Shown here: positions 55,854 to 63,979 of the stretch, piece after piece
Numbering within the stretch: the first letter of the stretch is position 1
How the letters are laid out: every line of letters starts with the position of its first letter
Assembly (NCBI RefSeq): GCF_902459645.1
Contig: NZ_CABPSK010000001.1
Location: 1,364,001-1,428,000, forward strand
DNA length: 64,000 nucleotides
Source: Pandoraea pneumonica
GTDB lineage: Bacteria > Pseudomonadota > Gammaproteobacteria > Burkholderiales > Burkholderiaceae
Direction: 5' to 3'
Notes under the pieces: generated by a model
The model's database searches: none
What the model saw: the letters and a program-made list of their open reading frames with translations, nothing else
Told to the model about the DNA's origin: nothing
Position numbers and translations under genes: made by a program

Positions 55854-55904
55854 AAAACATACAAGTTCGTACGTTTTCACAAAACATACATTTACGTATG
55901 TTTT
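55854..55904. promoter_or_regulatory. Tandem TetR-type operators upstream of the phosphatase autotransporter
   Basis: Two related dyads lie 27 bp centre to centre. One is AAAACATAC-N6-GTACGTTTT (55854-55877, one mismatch). The other is AAAACATAC-N6-GTATGTTTT (55881-55904, perfect). The ACATAC-N6-GTATGT core is the form of many TetR-family operators. They lie between a tetR gene and the autotransporter start at 55999. Confidence 0.7.
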
Positions 55905-55998
55905 TATTGCGCCCGCCTGCCCGTCGATCTTTCTTCGCATTTCCATCGACATCGATCGACGGCAGGTCGTCAATTTTTCCATCGGGCACACCAAAAAC

Positions 55999-57984
55999 AT
56001 GCATAAGAATCTCCGCGACATCGCACTCGCCGCCTCGCTCTGCACCCTCGCCAGCGCCGCTGCATACGCCGATGTCTCGTATCCGATCACCACGCCGCGA
56101 CTCGCCTCGGTCGACAATTTCCGCGATGTCGCAGGACTCGCCGCCTCGCTCGGCGGCACGGGCACCAGCAACACCGTCGCCAACAACGGCGTCATGCGTA
56201 CCGGCGTGTTCTATCGCGCCAACGCACTCTCCAGCCTCTCGTCCTCCGATAGCGCCACACTCACTTCGCTCGGCATCACGCAAATCGTCGACCTTCGCAC
56301 CGCCAGCGAAATCGCCTCGAGTCCCGACAGAACGGTGAGCGGTGCGACCTATCGCAACATCGATATCCTCGGTAACGCCAACGTGACCGGCAGCGCTACG
56401 TCGCTCACCTCCGTCGCCGCCGTGAACACCTACATGACCGGGATGTACCAAAGCTTCGTCACCGACGCCTCGGTGCGCAGCCAATTCAAATCCCTCCTGC
56501 TCGATCTGGCCAGCGCCAACGGCGCCGTGCTCTTTCACTGCACCTCCGGCAAAGACCGCACCGGCTGGACGTCCGCCATTCTCGAGAGCATCGCTGGCGT
56601 GTCGTCCAACCAAATCATGACCGACTACCTCGCCACCAATACGTACTCGGCCGCCACCATCGCAGGGATGAAACAGGCCATCCTCGCCCAGTACACGCCA
56701 ACCCTCGGCGCCGCTGGCGCGCAACAAATGGCCAATACCTACAGCGCGCTCATGGGCGTGTCGTCCGGCTGGTTGCAAGCTTCGCTCGACTCGGTCGTGA
56801 GCCAATACGGCTCGATGCAGAATTACCTGATTCAAGGCCTCGGACTCACGCAAGCCGACATCTACGTGCTGCGCGCCAAAATGGTCTACTACAACGCGCT
56901 GCCGGGCCAAGCCGCACTCACCGGCAACGCCGCCCTCGGCGCTGCGCTGCTGGTCAACCTGCAAAACAGTCCGCTCTCCGGCCACTACACGGCCTTCAAC
57001 AACTATCTTCAATCGGCGATCGATTCCGGCACGCTCGGCGGCGTCGCCAACCGCATCGGTGGGCAAGTGCACGCCGACGCCGTGGCCTATCTGCTCACGC
57101 AACCGCTCGCCGTGGAATCGGCCCTGCGTGGCCACACGGCAACACCGTTCGGCGCCCCCGCGCCGGACCCGGTATGGGTGTCGGTGTGGACGAATACCTC
57201 GCGCGCGAGTGGTTCGGCCGGCAGCGCCAGCAGCAAGAGCCGCGAGAACGGCGTGATGGTGGGCATTACGCAGCCGCTGACGCCGCAGTTGAGTGTGTAC
57301 GGCGCGATCGGTAACGAGAACCAACGGCCCGAAGCCGCTGATGCCACGGCGACGCTCAATAGCATGCAACTCGTCGCAGGCGCTCGCTATGCCTTCGCAC
57401 CGGAGAAAAACAGCCTCTTCGTCGATGGCATGCTCATGGGCAGCCGCGGCAACTACGACAGCACGCGCGGTCTTGGTAGTGGGCTCGGCACCGCCACTGG
57501 CTCGACAAAAAGCTGGCTGTACAGCGCCATCGGTATGGTAGGGAAATCGTTCGACGTGCCCGGCCTGACGCTCACGCCGCAAATCGGTCTGCGCTACACG
57601 CAGGCCAGTTTGTCCGGCTTCGAGGAAACGGGCAGCGAACTCGCCCTCAATATGCAAGGCAACAAGCAGCATGTGCTCGCCGCCCGTGCACGCGTCGATC
57701 TCAACTTCCAAGATCGCAGCCTCGGGGCATGGACGATTCGCCCGGTACTGACGCTCGGCGTCGAACAGACGCTCAACTCGGCAGCCGTGAGCAGCTTTGG
57801 CACGCTTCAGGGGTATGGCATCAGTCAGACGGCGGCGTACAACTCGCGTCTGTTCGGTTCCGCTGAACTCAGTCTGCAAGCCACGCGCGGCCCGGTGACT
57901 GCCGAGTTGCGTGGCGCGGTCGGCGGCGGCGAGCGCGGTGCGACGTCGCTCGCAGGCTTTGCCTCGCTGAAGTACACGTTCTGA
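55999..57984 (+). CDS. Autotransporter with a tyrosine-phosphatase-like passenger
   Basis: This 661-residue protein has a Sec signal peptide (cleavage near AYA-DVS, residue 25). The passenger resembles the Y_phosphatase3/LipA-MptpB group: NFRDVAGLAASLGG with FYRANALSSLSSSD, then QIVDLRTASEI, and the P-loop HCTSGKDRT with catalytic C181 and R187. From about residue 390 the protein is a 12-strand autotransporter beta-barrel ending in LKYTF, a terminal-Phe outer-membrane signature. It should display or release a phosphatase at the cell surface. Predicted TetR operators precede it. Substrate, and whether the passenger is cleaved, are unknown. Confidence 0.88.
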   Translation: MHKNLRDIALAASLCTLASAAAYADVSYPITTPRLASVDNFRDVAGLAASLGGTGTSNTVANNGVMRTGVFYRANALSSLSSSDSATLTSLGITQIVDLRTASEIASSPDRTVSGATYRNIDILGNANVTGSATSLTSVAAVNTYMTGMYQSFVTDASVRSQFKSLLLDLASANGAVLFHCTSGKDRTGWTSAILESIAGVSSNQIMTDYLATNTYSAATIAGMKQAILAQYTPTLGAAGAQQMANTYSALMGVSSGWLQASLDSVVSQYGSMQNYLIQGLGLTQADIYVLRAKMVYYNALPGQAALTGNAALGAALLVNLQNSPLSGHYTAFNNYLQSAIDSGTLGGVANRIGGQVHADAVAYLLTQPLAVESALRGHTATPFGAPAPDPVWVSVWTNTSRASGSAGSASSKSRENGVMVGITQPLTPQLSVYGAIGNENQRPEAADATATLNSMQLVAGARYAFAPEKNSLFVDGMLMGSRGNYDSTRGLGSGLGTATGSTKSWLYSAIGMVGKSFDVPGLTLTPQIGLRYTQASLSGFEETGSELALNMQGNKQHVLAARARVDLNFQDRSLGAWTIRPVLTLGVEQTLNSAAVSSFGTLQGYGISQTAAYNSRLFGSAELSLQATRGPVTAELRGAVGGGERGATSLAGFASLKYTF

Positions 57985-58015
57985 CATTCGTTTCGCCCGC
58001 CGGACCATCGTGCGC

Positions 58016-58040
58016 TCAGGCCGCTACAATAGCGGCCTGA
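58016..58040. promoter_or_regulatory. Palindrome with embedded -10 upstream of rsuA
   Basis: TCAGGCCGCTA (58016-58026) and TAGCGGCCTGA (58030-58040) form a perfect 11-bp dyad with a CAA centre. TACAAT, a good -10 hexamer, spans the centre (58025-58030). It could be a promoter-operator or a terminator-like hairpin; no T run follows. Confidence 0.45.
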
Positions 58041-58065
58041 ATTCACGACGCCCGACGGAGAACGC

Positions 58066-58791
58066 ATCATCGAGCTAGAACGTATTTTGCAATCGCAGGG
58101 CTTCGGCAGTCGCAAGATGTGCCGCAAGCTTGTTGCCACCGGCGCATTCGCCATCGACGGCGTGGTGCACGACAATCCGCGCGAGTCGATCGACCCGCGC
58201 GGCCTGCAATTCACGCTGGACGGCGAAACCTGGGAGTACCGCGAGCACGTCTATGTGTTGCTCAACAAGCCCGCCGGTTTCGAGTGCTCCACCAGCCCCA
58301 CGCACCACGAAGGCGTGCACTCGCTGCTGCCCCTGCCCTTGGCCGTACGCGGCGTGCAACCCGCCGGACGCCTCGATCAGGACACCACGGGCATGCTGCT
58401 CCTCTCGGATGACGGCCCCTTTCTGCACGCCATGATGTCGCCACGCCGGCACGTGCCCAAGCGCTACATCGCGACAACGAAACATCCGGTGACCGACGAG
58501 ATGCTCCAAGCGTTGCGCGAAGGTGTGCTGCTGCGCGATGAAACGGAACCGTTAGCGGCGACCGACGTGATGAGCCCCTCGTCGCACGAAATCGCGCTCA
58601 CGATCACGCAAGGCAAATACCACCAAGTCAAACGCATGGTGGCCGCCGCGGGCAATCGTGTGGAAGGTCTGGTCAGAACGGCCATCGGCGGCCTGCCGAT
58701 GGGCACGCTCGCCGAAGGAGAATGGCGCTACCTCTCGCCAGATGAATTGCTGTCGCTGCCGTACGAAGTACCAGCGACAGATCAGCGATAG
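58066..58791 (+). CDS. rsuA: 16S rRNA pseudouridine-516 synthase RsuA, apparent non-canonical start
   Basis: The S4 domain (ILQSQGFGSRKMCRKLVATG) and the catalytic domain with GRLDQDTTGMLLL (active Asp) identify RsuA. MSPRRHVPKRYIATT and TQGKYHQVKRM are the conserved follow-on motifs. The conserved N-terminal text IELERILQSQ begins before any ATG, GTG or TTG. The best ribosome site, GGAG at 58057-58060, points to an ATC at 58066 as start (241 residues). The first standard start, TTG at 58087, would give 234 residues and remove the start of the S4 domain. Start position is therefore uncertain; function is not. Confidence 0.92.
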   Translation: MIELERILQSQGFGSRKMCRKLVATGAFAIDGVVHDNPRESIDPRGLQFTLDGETWEYREHVYVLLNKPAGFECSTSPTHHEGVHSLLPLPLAVRGVQPAGRLDQDTTGMLLLSDDGPFLHAMMSPRRHVPKRYIATTKHPVTDEMLQALREGVLLRDETEPLAATDVMSPSSHEIALTITQGKYHQVKRMVAAAGNRVEGLVRTAIGGLPMGTLAEGEWRYLSPDELLSLPYEVPATDQR

Positions 58792-58904
58792 GTCAACGGA
58801 AGGAAAGGCGCTAGCGAGCGATGGATATCGCCGCGCAGTGTCCGCGCGGCGAATTTACGACGGAGTGGCCGGGTGACTTATGCGGCGATGTCACCACGCC
58901 AACA

Positions 58905-59906
58905 TTACCGGCCGCCGCGTCGCGGTCCCGGTGTGCGGCCGCCCGGACGCGCCGGCGTTGCCGACTCCGGCGTCGAGGTGCGCGCCATGGACGACGCCGA
59001 CGGGCGCGATGCACCGCCACGCGGCTGGGTCACGCGGTGACTGTCGTCTTCGAGCAAGAACTGCGCGCCCTTGTCCTGACCCAACGCTTTGGTGAGATAC
59101 GGCATCGTCGTTTTCAGCGTTTCGTACAGCTGATACGGCGGATTCACGATAAACATGCCGCTGCCGTGCAACCCCAAGCCGCCCGGCACCGGGTTGCACA
59201 CGGTCAACGCCACATGCACCCAGCTCTTGATCGGCTGGCCATTGATCGTCAGGCGCTTCATACGCTCCGGCAATTGACCGGCTTCACGACGCTGCACCAG
59301 CGGATACCACACCGCATACATCCCCGTCGGGAAACGGTCGAGCCCTTCCTGCACCGTTTGCGTCGTGCGCGTGTAATCGCGCTTGTCTTCATACGACGGA
59401 TCGATCAGCGTGAAACCACGACGCGAGGCCGGCGGCAAAATCGTCTTCAGGCCCGCAAAGCCGTCAGCACCGAAAATCATCGTGCGACGCGCCACTTCTC
59501 GGCCCTGGGCTTCAAAGTTCTCGCGCAACACTTCCTGCTCGGTCGGGTGAGCCTCGAACAAACGCAAACGATCGCGATCGCCCAACAATTGCAGCGCGAA
59601 ATACGGCGAGCCCGGGTAGTAGCGCAAATTGCCATCCGGATTGAACTCGCGCACGAGCGCCACGTAGTCGGCCAACGCCGGTGGCAGATCGTTGCGGTCC
59701 CACAACCGGCTAATGCCCGTGTGATACTCGCCCGTCTTGTCGGCCCACTTGCCGTCAAGCGCGTAGCCACCCGCGCCAGCGTGCGTGTCGATATACCAGA
59801 ACGCCGTGTCTTTCTGGCGCATGTAATCGATACATTCGACGGCGATGAAGTGTTTCAGTACGTCGGCGTGATTGCCGGCGTGGAAGGCATGGCGGTAGCT
59901 GAACAT
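58905..59906 (-). CDS. rlmJ: 23S rRNA (adenine-2030-N6)-methyltransferase RlmJ
   Basis: This 333-residue protein has the RlmJ N-terminus FSYRHAFHAGNHADVLKH and the SAM-binding segment YIDTHAGAGGYAL. Motif IV reads DPSYEDKRDY, where the usual amino-methyltransferase form is DPPY. It methylates N6 of A2030 in 23S rRNA. The last ~45 residues are a basic Pro/Gly/Arg-rich tail not found in E. coli RlmJ. Confidence 0.94.
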   Translation of the reverse strand: MFSYRHAFHAGNHADVLKHFIAVECIDYMRQKDTAFWYIDTHAGAGGYALDGKWADKTGEYHTGISRLWDRNDLPPALADYVALVREFNPDGNLRYYPGSPYFALQLLGDRDRLRLFEAHPTEQEVLRENFEAQGREVARRTMIFGADGFAGLKTILPPASRRGFTLIDPSYEDKRDYTRTTQTVQEGLDRFPTGMYAVWYPLVQRREAGQLPERMKRLTINGQPIKSWVHVALTVCNPVPGGLGLHGSGMFIVNPPYQLYETLKTTMPYLTKALGQDKGAQFLLEDDSHRVTQPRGGASRPSASSMARTSTPESATPARPGGRTPGPRRGGR

Positions 59907-59954
59907 TAGGCAGTTCCTGATTCGTCAGGCGCGATTGTAGCCGACGCGGCGGCC

Positions 59955-60578
59955 TCAGGCGCGTTTGCGCGACTTTTGGCCGTCCTTGGTAAGCGCGTGA
60001 GCCGCCTTGCCGCCAAGCGCTTTGACCGCCTTGTGGCGCGGGCACGCGACCAGATGGTCGTTGATCAAGCCCGCCGCCTGCATGAACGAATAACAGATGG
60101 TCGACCCAACAAAAGTGAACCCCGCTTTCTTGAGCGCCTTGCTCATCGCGTCGGACACCGCCGTACTCGCTGGCACCTCGCTTAGCGTCTTCCACTGATT
60201 CTGCAAGGGCTCGCCCCCCACAAACTGCCAGACGAAATCGGCGAAACGCGTGCCCGCCGCTTCCATCGCCAGATAGGCGCGCGCGCCCTTGATGACGCCG
60301 TTGACCTTCAAACGGTTGCGCACAATGCCCGCGTCAGCCATCAACCGCTCGACGTCCGCTTCACCGTAGGCCGCAATGCGCACCGGATCGAAACCGTCGA
60401 ACGCCTTGCGATAGTTATCGCGCTTCTTGAGAATCGTCGACCACGACAACCCTGCCTGCGCCCCTTCGAGCATCAGCAACTCGAACAACGCGCGCGAATC
60501 GCGCAGCGGCACGCCCCACTCTTCATCGTGATATTGCCGGTACTGCTCGAAGCCCTCGCTCCACGGACATCGTTCCAT
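59955..60578 (-). CDS. tag: DNA-3-methyladenine glycosylase I
   Basis: This 207-residue Tag excises 3-methyladenine from alkylated DNA. The zinc-binding residues are visible: C4 and H17 in MERCPWSEGFEQYRQYHDEEWG-type text, and the paired His/Cys in NDHLVACPRH. The helix-hairpin region GAQAGLSWSTIL is also conserved. It is followed 48 bp later by rlmJ on the same strand. Confidence 0.96.
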   Translation of the reverse strand: MERCPWSEGFEQYRQYHDEEWGVPLRDSRALFELLMLEGAQAGLSWSTILKKRDNYRKAFDGFDPVRIAAYGEADVERLMADAGIVRNRLKVNGVIKGARAYLAMEAAGTRFADFVWQFVGGEPLQNQWKTLSEVPASTAVSDAMSKALKKAGFTFVGSTICYSFMQAAGLINDHLVACPRHKAVKALGGKAAHALTKDGQKSRKRA

Positions 60579-60722
60579 TTGCCCCTCGTGTCATCGCGCT
60601 CCGGGCGCTGTGACGCCGCAGAGACATTCGTTGGAATGGGGCAAGTGTGCCAGCATTTGGCGAGGATGCGTACTGCACGAGGCACACGTGGCCTCGCTTT
60701 AAGTGTGGCGGTGGGTGCGGCC

Positions 60723-60734
60723 CGGAAATTTCCG
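60723..60734. repeat. Palindrome between tag and the SDR operon
   Basis: CGGAAATTTCCG is a perfect 12-bp palindrome in the 207-bp gap between the SDR stop and the tag start. It may be an operator for tag; no regulator is evident. Confidence 0.35.
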
Positions 60735-60785
60735 AGCCGCGCCTGCTGGCCAGCGCGCCGTTCAGGGCACCGGTCAGCGCACCGG

Positions 60786-61547
60786 TTACAGCATCAACTG
60801 CCCGCCGTTGACCTCGATGATCTGGCCGGTGACGTAGCTCGCCAGCCGTTCCGACGCCAGATAGAGGAACGCGCCCGAGCATTCGTCAGGCGCGCCCAAA
60901 CGCCCCATCGGAATGCTCTGGCGGAACGCCTCGATCTGTGCCTCGGTGCTGAACTGCTCGTGAAACGGCGTCATGATCACGCCCGGCGACACGGCATTCA
61001 CGCGAATACGATCCGGCATCAACTCCTTGGCCATGCCCCGCGTGAGCGTGCTCACGAACCCCTTGGCCGCCGCATAAATCAGCGCCCCCGGGCCGCCGCC
61101 ATGACGCGCCGCAATCGACGTCACGTTGACGATGGCACCCCCGCCCTGCTTGCGCATGCTTGGCACCACCGCGCGCGAGAACGCCACCACCGAGCGTGCA
61201 TTAACGTTGAGCACGTCGTCGAAATACGCGTCGGTCACTTCGGTGAACGGCGTGCGTTTGACCAAACTGCCCGCGTTGTTGATCAGCACATCGATACGCC
61301 CGAAGCCATCGAGCACGTGCGCTACCGCCGCATCGATCGCGCCCGTGTCGGCCACGTCGGCGGCCACGGTCATCGACTTCACGCCGTAAGCGCGCACCGC
61401 CTCGGCAACCGCTTCGGCCTTCTCGCGCGAGCGGTTGTAATGCACGGCCACGTGCGCACCCTGCGCAGCAAATGCCGTCGCGGCCGCCGCGCCGATGCCC
61501 GTGCTCGCCCCGGTAATCAGAACGAACTTGCCCTTTAGATCTTCCAT
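60786..61547 (-). CDS. Short-chain dehydrogenase/reductase
   Basis: This 253-residue SDR has the NAD(P)-binding TGASTGIGAAAA, the NNAG motif, catalytic Ser in VTSIAA, and YAAAK. The ATG at 61547 has GGAGAG upstream; a longer frame from a TTG is rejected. It is the last gene of a minus-strand group with a FAH-family hydrolase, a second SDR and an FCD regulator, which suggests a sugar- or sugar-acid dehydrogenase. The exact substrate is not readable. Confidence 0.88.
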   Translation of the reverse strand: MEDLKGKFVLITGASTGIGAAAATAFAAQGAHVAVHYNRSREKAEAVAEAVRAYGVKSMTVAADVADTGAIDAAVAHVLDGFGRIDVLINNAGSLVKRTPFTEVTDAYFDDVLNVNARSVVAFSRAVVPSMRKQGGGAIVNVTSIAARHGGGPGALIYAAAKGFVSTLTRGMAKELMPDRIRVNAVSPGVIMTPFHEQFSTEAQIEAFRQSIPMGRLGAPDECSGAFLYLASERLASYVTGQIIEVNGGQLML

Positions 61548-61572
61548 CGCGAATCTCTCCAATACCGTCGAT

Positions 61573-62433
61573 TCAGTCGAGCCAGCGCGTGTCGTAAGCG
61601 TAGACGTGCTGCTCTTGCTCGCCCAGCCCCTCGATACCCAAACGCATTACGTCGCCCGCCTTCAGATACACCGGCGGCTTCTGCCCCATGCCCACGCCTG
61701 GCGGCGTTCCGGTGGTGATGAGATCGCCCGGTTTGAGCGTTGCGAACTGGCTCATGTAATGCACGAGATACGCAACGTTGAAGATCATCGTCGACGTATG
61801 GCCGGTTTGACGGCGCACGCCATTCACGTCGAGCCACATGCCGAGTTGCTGCGGATCGCGAATCTCGTCGGTCGTCACCAGCCACGGACCGACCGGGCCA
61901 AAGGTGTCGAAACCCTTGCCCTTGTCCCACGTGCCGCCCCGCTCGATCTGATATTCGCGCTCGGAGACGTCGTTCACGATGCAGTAGCCCGCCACGTAGT
62001 CGAGCGCCTTGTCGAGCGGCACATAGCGCGCCGTCGTACCGATGACGAAGCCAAGTTCGACTTCCCAATCGCCTTTGACCGAGTCCTTCGGCAGCACCAC
62101 AGGGTCGTTGGGACCGTTCAGGCAGTTGTCCCACTTGGTGAAGAGCACCGGCTCGGCAGGCGCGGCCAGCCCGGCTTCGGCGGCGTGATCGCTGTAATTC
62201 AGGCCCACAGCGAGGAACTTGCCGAGCCCCGCGAACGGCACCCCCAGACGCCCCGGCGCCGCCACGATCGGCAGCGACTCGATATCGAGCGCACGCAGCG
62301 CCGCCAGCCCTTCCGGACTGAGCGTTTCAGCGGTGATGTCGGTGAGCACGTTCGACAGATCGCGCACCTTGCCGGCCGCATCGAGCAGGCCGGGCTTTTC
62401 CTGGCCCTTCGGGCCGTAACGCAGCAGTTTCAA
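61573..62433 (-). CDS. Fumarylacetoacetate-hydrolase-family enzyme, probable 2,4-diketo-3-deoxy-L-fuconate hydrolase type
   Basis: This 286-residue FAH-fold protein has metal-binding glutamates in DWEVELGFVIG and the conserved NDVSEREYQIERGGTWDKGK, PWLVTTDEI and ISTGTPPGVGMG-like LITTGTPPGVG. The start is a TTG at 62433 with GGGAGA upstream. The KLLRYGPKGQEKPGLLD opening and the neighbouring fuconate-type SDR fit the hydrolase that splits 2,4-diketo-3-deoxy-L-fuconate to pyruvate and lactate. Many such proteins are labelled ureidoglycolate lyase by default. Confidence 0.85.
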   Translation of the reverse strand: MKLLRYGPKGQEKPGLLDAAGKVRDLSNVLTDITAETLSPEGLAALRALDIESLPIVAAPGRLGVPFAGLGKFLAVGLNYSDHAAEAGLAAPAEPVLFTKWDNCLNGPNDPVVLPKDSVKGDWEVELGFVIGTTARYVPLDKALDYVAGYCIVNDVSEREYQIERGGTWDKGKGFDTFGPVGPWLVTTDEIRDPQQLGMWLDVNGVRRQTGHTSTMIFNVAYLVHYMSQFATLKPGDLITTGTPPGVGMGQKPPVYLKAGDVMRLGIEGLGEQEQHVYAYDTRWLD

Positions 62434-62487
62434 AGCAGTTCTCCCAATTGGAGCAGAGTGGAGCCGTGACGGCGCAGGGTCGATGCT

Positions 62488-63243
62488 TCAGTTCGACCAG
62501 CCACCGTCGATCACATGAATCGCCCCCGTGGTGAAGGCGGCTTCGTCGGAACCCAGATACACAGCAAGCGAAGCAATTTCGTCAGGCGAGCCCACGCGCC
62601 CCATCGGCTGACGCGCGACGAACTGCGCACGCACCGCCGCTTCGCTCGTGCCCGCCGTATCGGCCTGCGTCGCAATGCGTTGGCGCAGCGACGGCGACTC
62701 GACCGTACCGGGGCAAATGGCGTTGCAGCGAATGCCGCGCGCCACAAAATCGGCCGCGACCGATTTCGTCAACCCAATCACCGCCGCCTTGCTCGCGCCG
62801 TACACGCAACGATTGGCAACGCCCTTCACGCTCGACGCCGCCGACGACATATTGATGATCGCGCCGCCCCCGGCCGCCAGCATGGCCGGGAGAAAAGCGC
62901 GCGTGGTGCGGTACATGCTCTTCACGTTCAGATCGAACGAGAAGTCCCACGCCGCGTCGTCGCACTCGAGAATCGAGCCGTGATGCACGAACCCGGCGCA
63001 GTTGAACAACACGTCGATGCGCCCCAATTCACTCGCTAGCGCCTCGACGGCGGCCGCATCGGTGACATCGAGCGCACGGCGTTCGAGGTTCGGATGATCG
63101 TCGAGCACACGCAGCGCGTCGGCATTCAAGTCCGTCGCAATGACGCGCGCCCCTTCACGCAAGTACGCTTCGACGCTCGCGCGTCCAATGCCCTGCGCTG
63201 CGGCGGTAATGAGTGCGGTCTTACCCGCCAGTCGCCCTGCCAT
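62488..63243 (-). CDS. SDR, probable 2-keto-3-deoxy-L-fuconate dehydrogenase
   Basis: This 251-residue SDR has ITAAAQGIGRAS (NAD site), FNCAGFVHHGSILECDDAAW, SSAASSVKG with catalytic Ser, and YGASK. The FVHHGSIL and NRCVYGASKAAVIGLTKS segments resemble the Xanthomonas 2-keto-3-deoxy-L-fuconate dehydrogenase. The ATG at 63243 has AGGAG 6 bp upstream and overlaps the regulator gene by 23 bp; an upstream ATG at 63267 is possible. The product would feed the FAH-family hydrolase 54 bp downstream. Confidence 0.85.
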   Translation of the reverse strand: MAGRLAGKTALITAAAQGIGRASVEAYLREGARVIATDLNADALRVLDDHPNLERRALDVTDAAAVEALASELGRIDVLFNCAGFVHHGSILECDDAAWDFSFDLNVKSMYRTTRAFLPAMLAAGGGAIINMSSAASSVKGVANRCVYGASKAAVIGLTKSVAADFVARGIRCNAICPGTVESPSLRQRIATQADTAGTSEAAVRAQFVARQPMGRVGSPDEIASLAVYLGSDEAAFTTGAIHVIDGGWSN

Positions 63244-63979
63244 CGGTGTCTCCTGATTGATCGCCATCGTCGTGTTCGGTGGTGGCTTCGATGCTGCCTG
63301 CATACGCGTCGCGCACCCGGCATAGGTGACGACGCATCGCCTCGGCCGCACGCGCGGGGTCGCGGGCCTGCAAGGCCGCCATGATGTCGCGGTGATCCTG
63401 CAAGCTGCGCGCTAGCACGCCGTCGACTTGCGACGTGACGCGCCGGCTCTTCTTGCCGAGCAGATAGAGGCTGTTGGCAATGCTTTGCAAAAACGGGTTA
63501 TCGCACGCGTCGATGATCGTCTCGTGAAACGCCATGTCGGCGGCCGAGAAGGTCTCGGGGTCGCCTAGCAGTGCCTGTTCGTCATCGACTAGCGCGTGCA
63601 GGCGGGCGAGTTCGGCATCGCTGATCTGGCTGGCCGCGAGCGCTGCGACGCCCGGCTCGATGACCAGCCGCGCGTCGAACAAGGCTTCGAGCGTGCCGGC
63701 GTTGAGTTCGATGACCATGCCGAGCGGTTCGAGCAACTCGCGTGTCTCGAGTGTGCCGACGAACGTCCCTTCGCCCTGCCGTATGCGGAGCAGCCCCAGT
63801 AGCGCGAGACCGCGAATCGCCTCGCGCACGGCGGGCCGCCCAACGCCAAGCATCGTGGCAAGCTCGCGCTCGGGCGGTAACTGCTCGCCGGGCTTGAGAC
63901 GCCTGGTGCGAATCATCGTGAGCAGCCGCTGCGCGACTTGCTCCGAGATGGAGACCTGCACGATGGGGTCGAATGACAT
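63221..63979 (-). CDS. GntR/FadR-type (FCD domain) transcriptional regulator
   Basis: This 252-residue regulator has an N-terminal winged helix (LPPERELATMLGVGRPAVREAIRGL) and an FCD ligand domain with metal-site residues in DMAFHETIIDACDNPFL. These proteins often sense sugar acids. It heads the SDR-FAH-SDR group and overlaps the next gene, so it probably controls its own operon. The ATG at 63979 is 21 bp from the window end, and the promoter is not included. The last ~20 residues are Asp/Gly-rich. Confidence 0.9.
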   Translation of the reverse strand: MSFDPIVQVSISEQVAQRLLTMIRTRRLKPGEQLPPERELATMLGVGRPAVREAIRGLALLGLLRIRQGEGTFVGTLETRELLEPLGMVIELNAGTLEALFDARLVIEPGVAALAASQISDAELARLHALVDDEQALLGDPETFSAADMAFHETIIDACDNPFLQSIANSLYLLGKKSRRVTSQVDGVLARSLQDHRDIMAALQARDPARAAEAMRRHLCRVRDAYAGSIEATTEHDDGDQSGDTDGRATGG

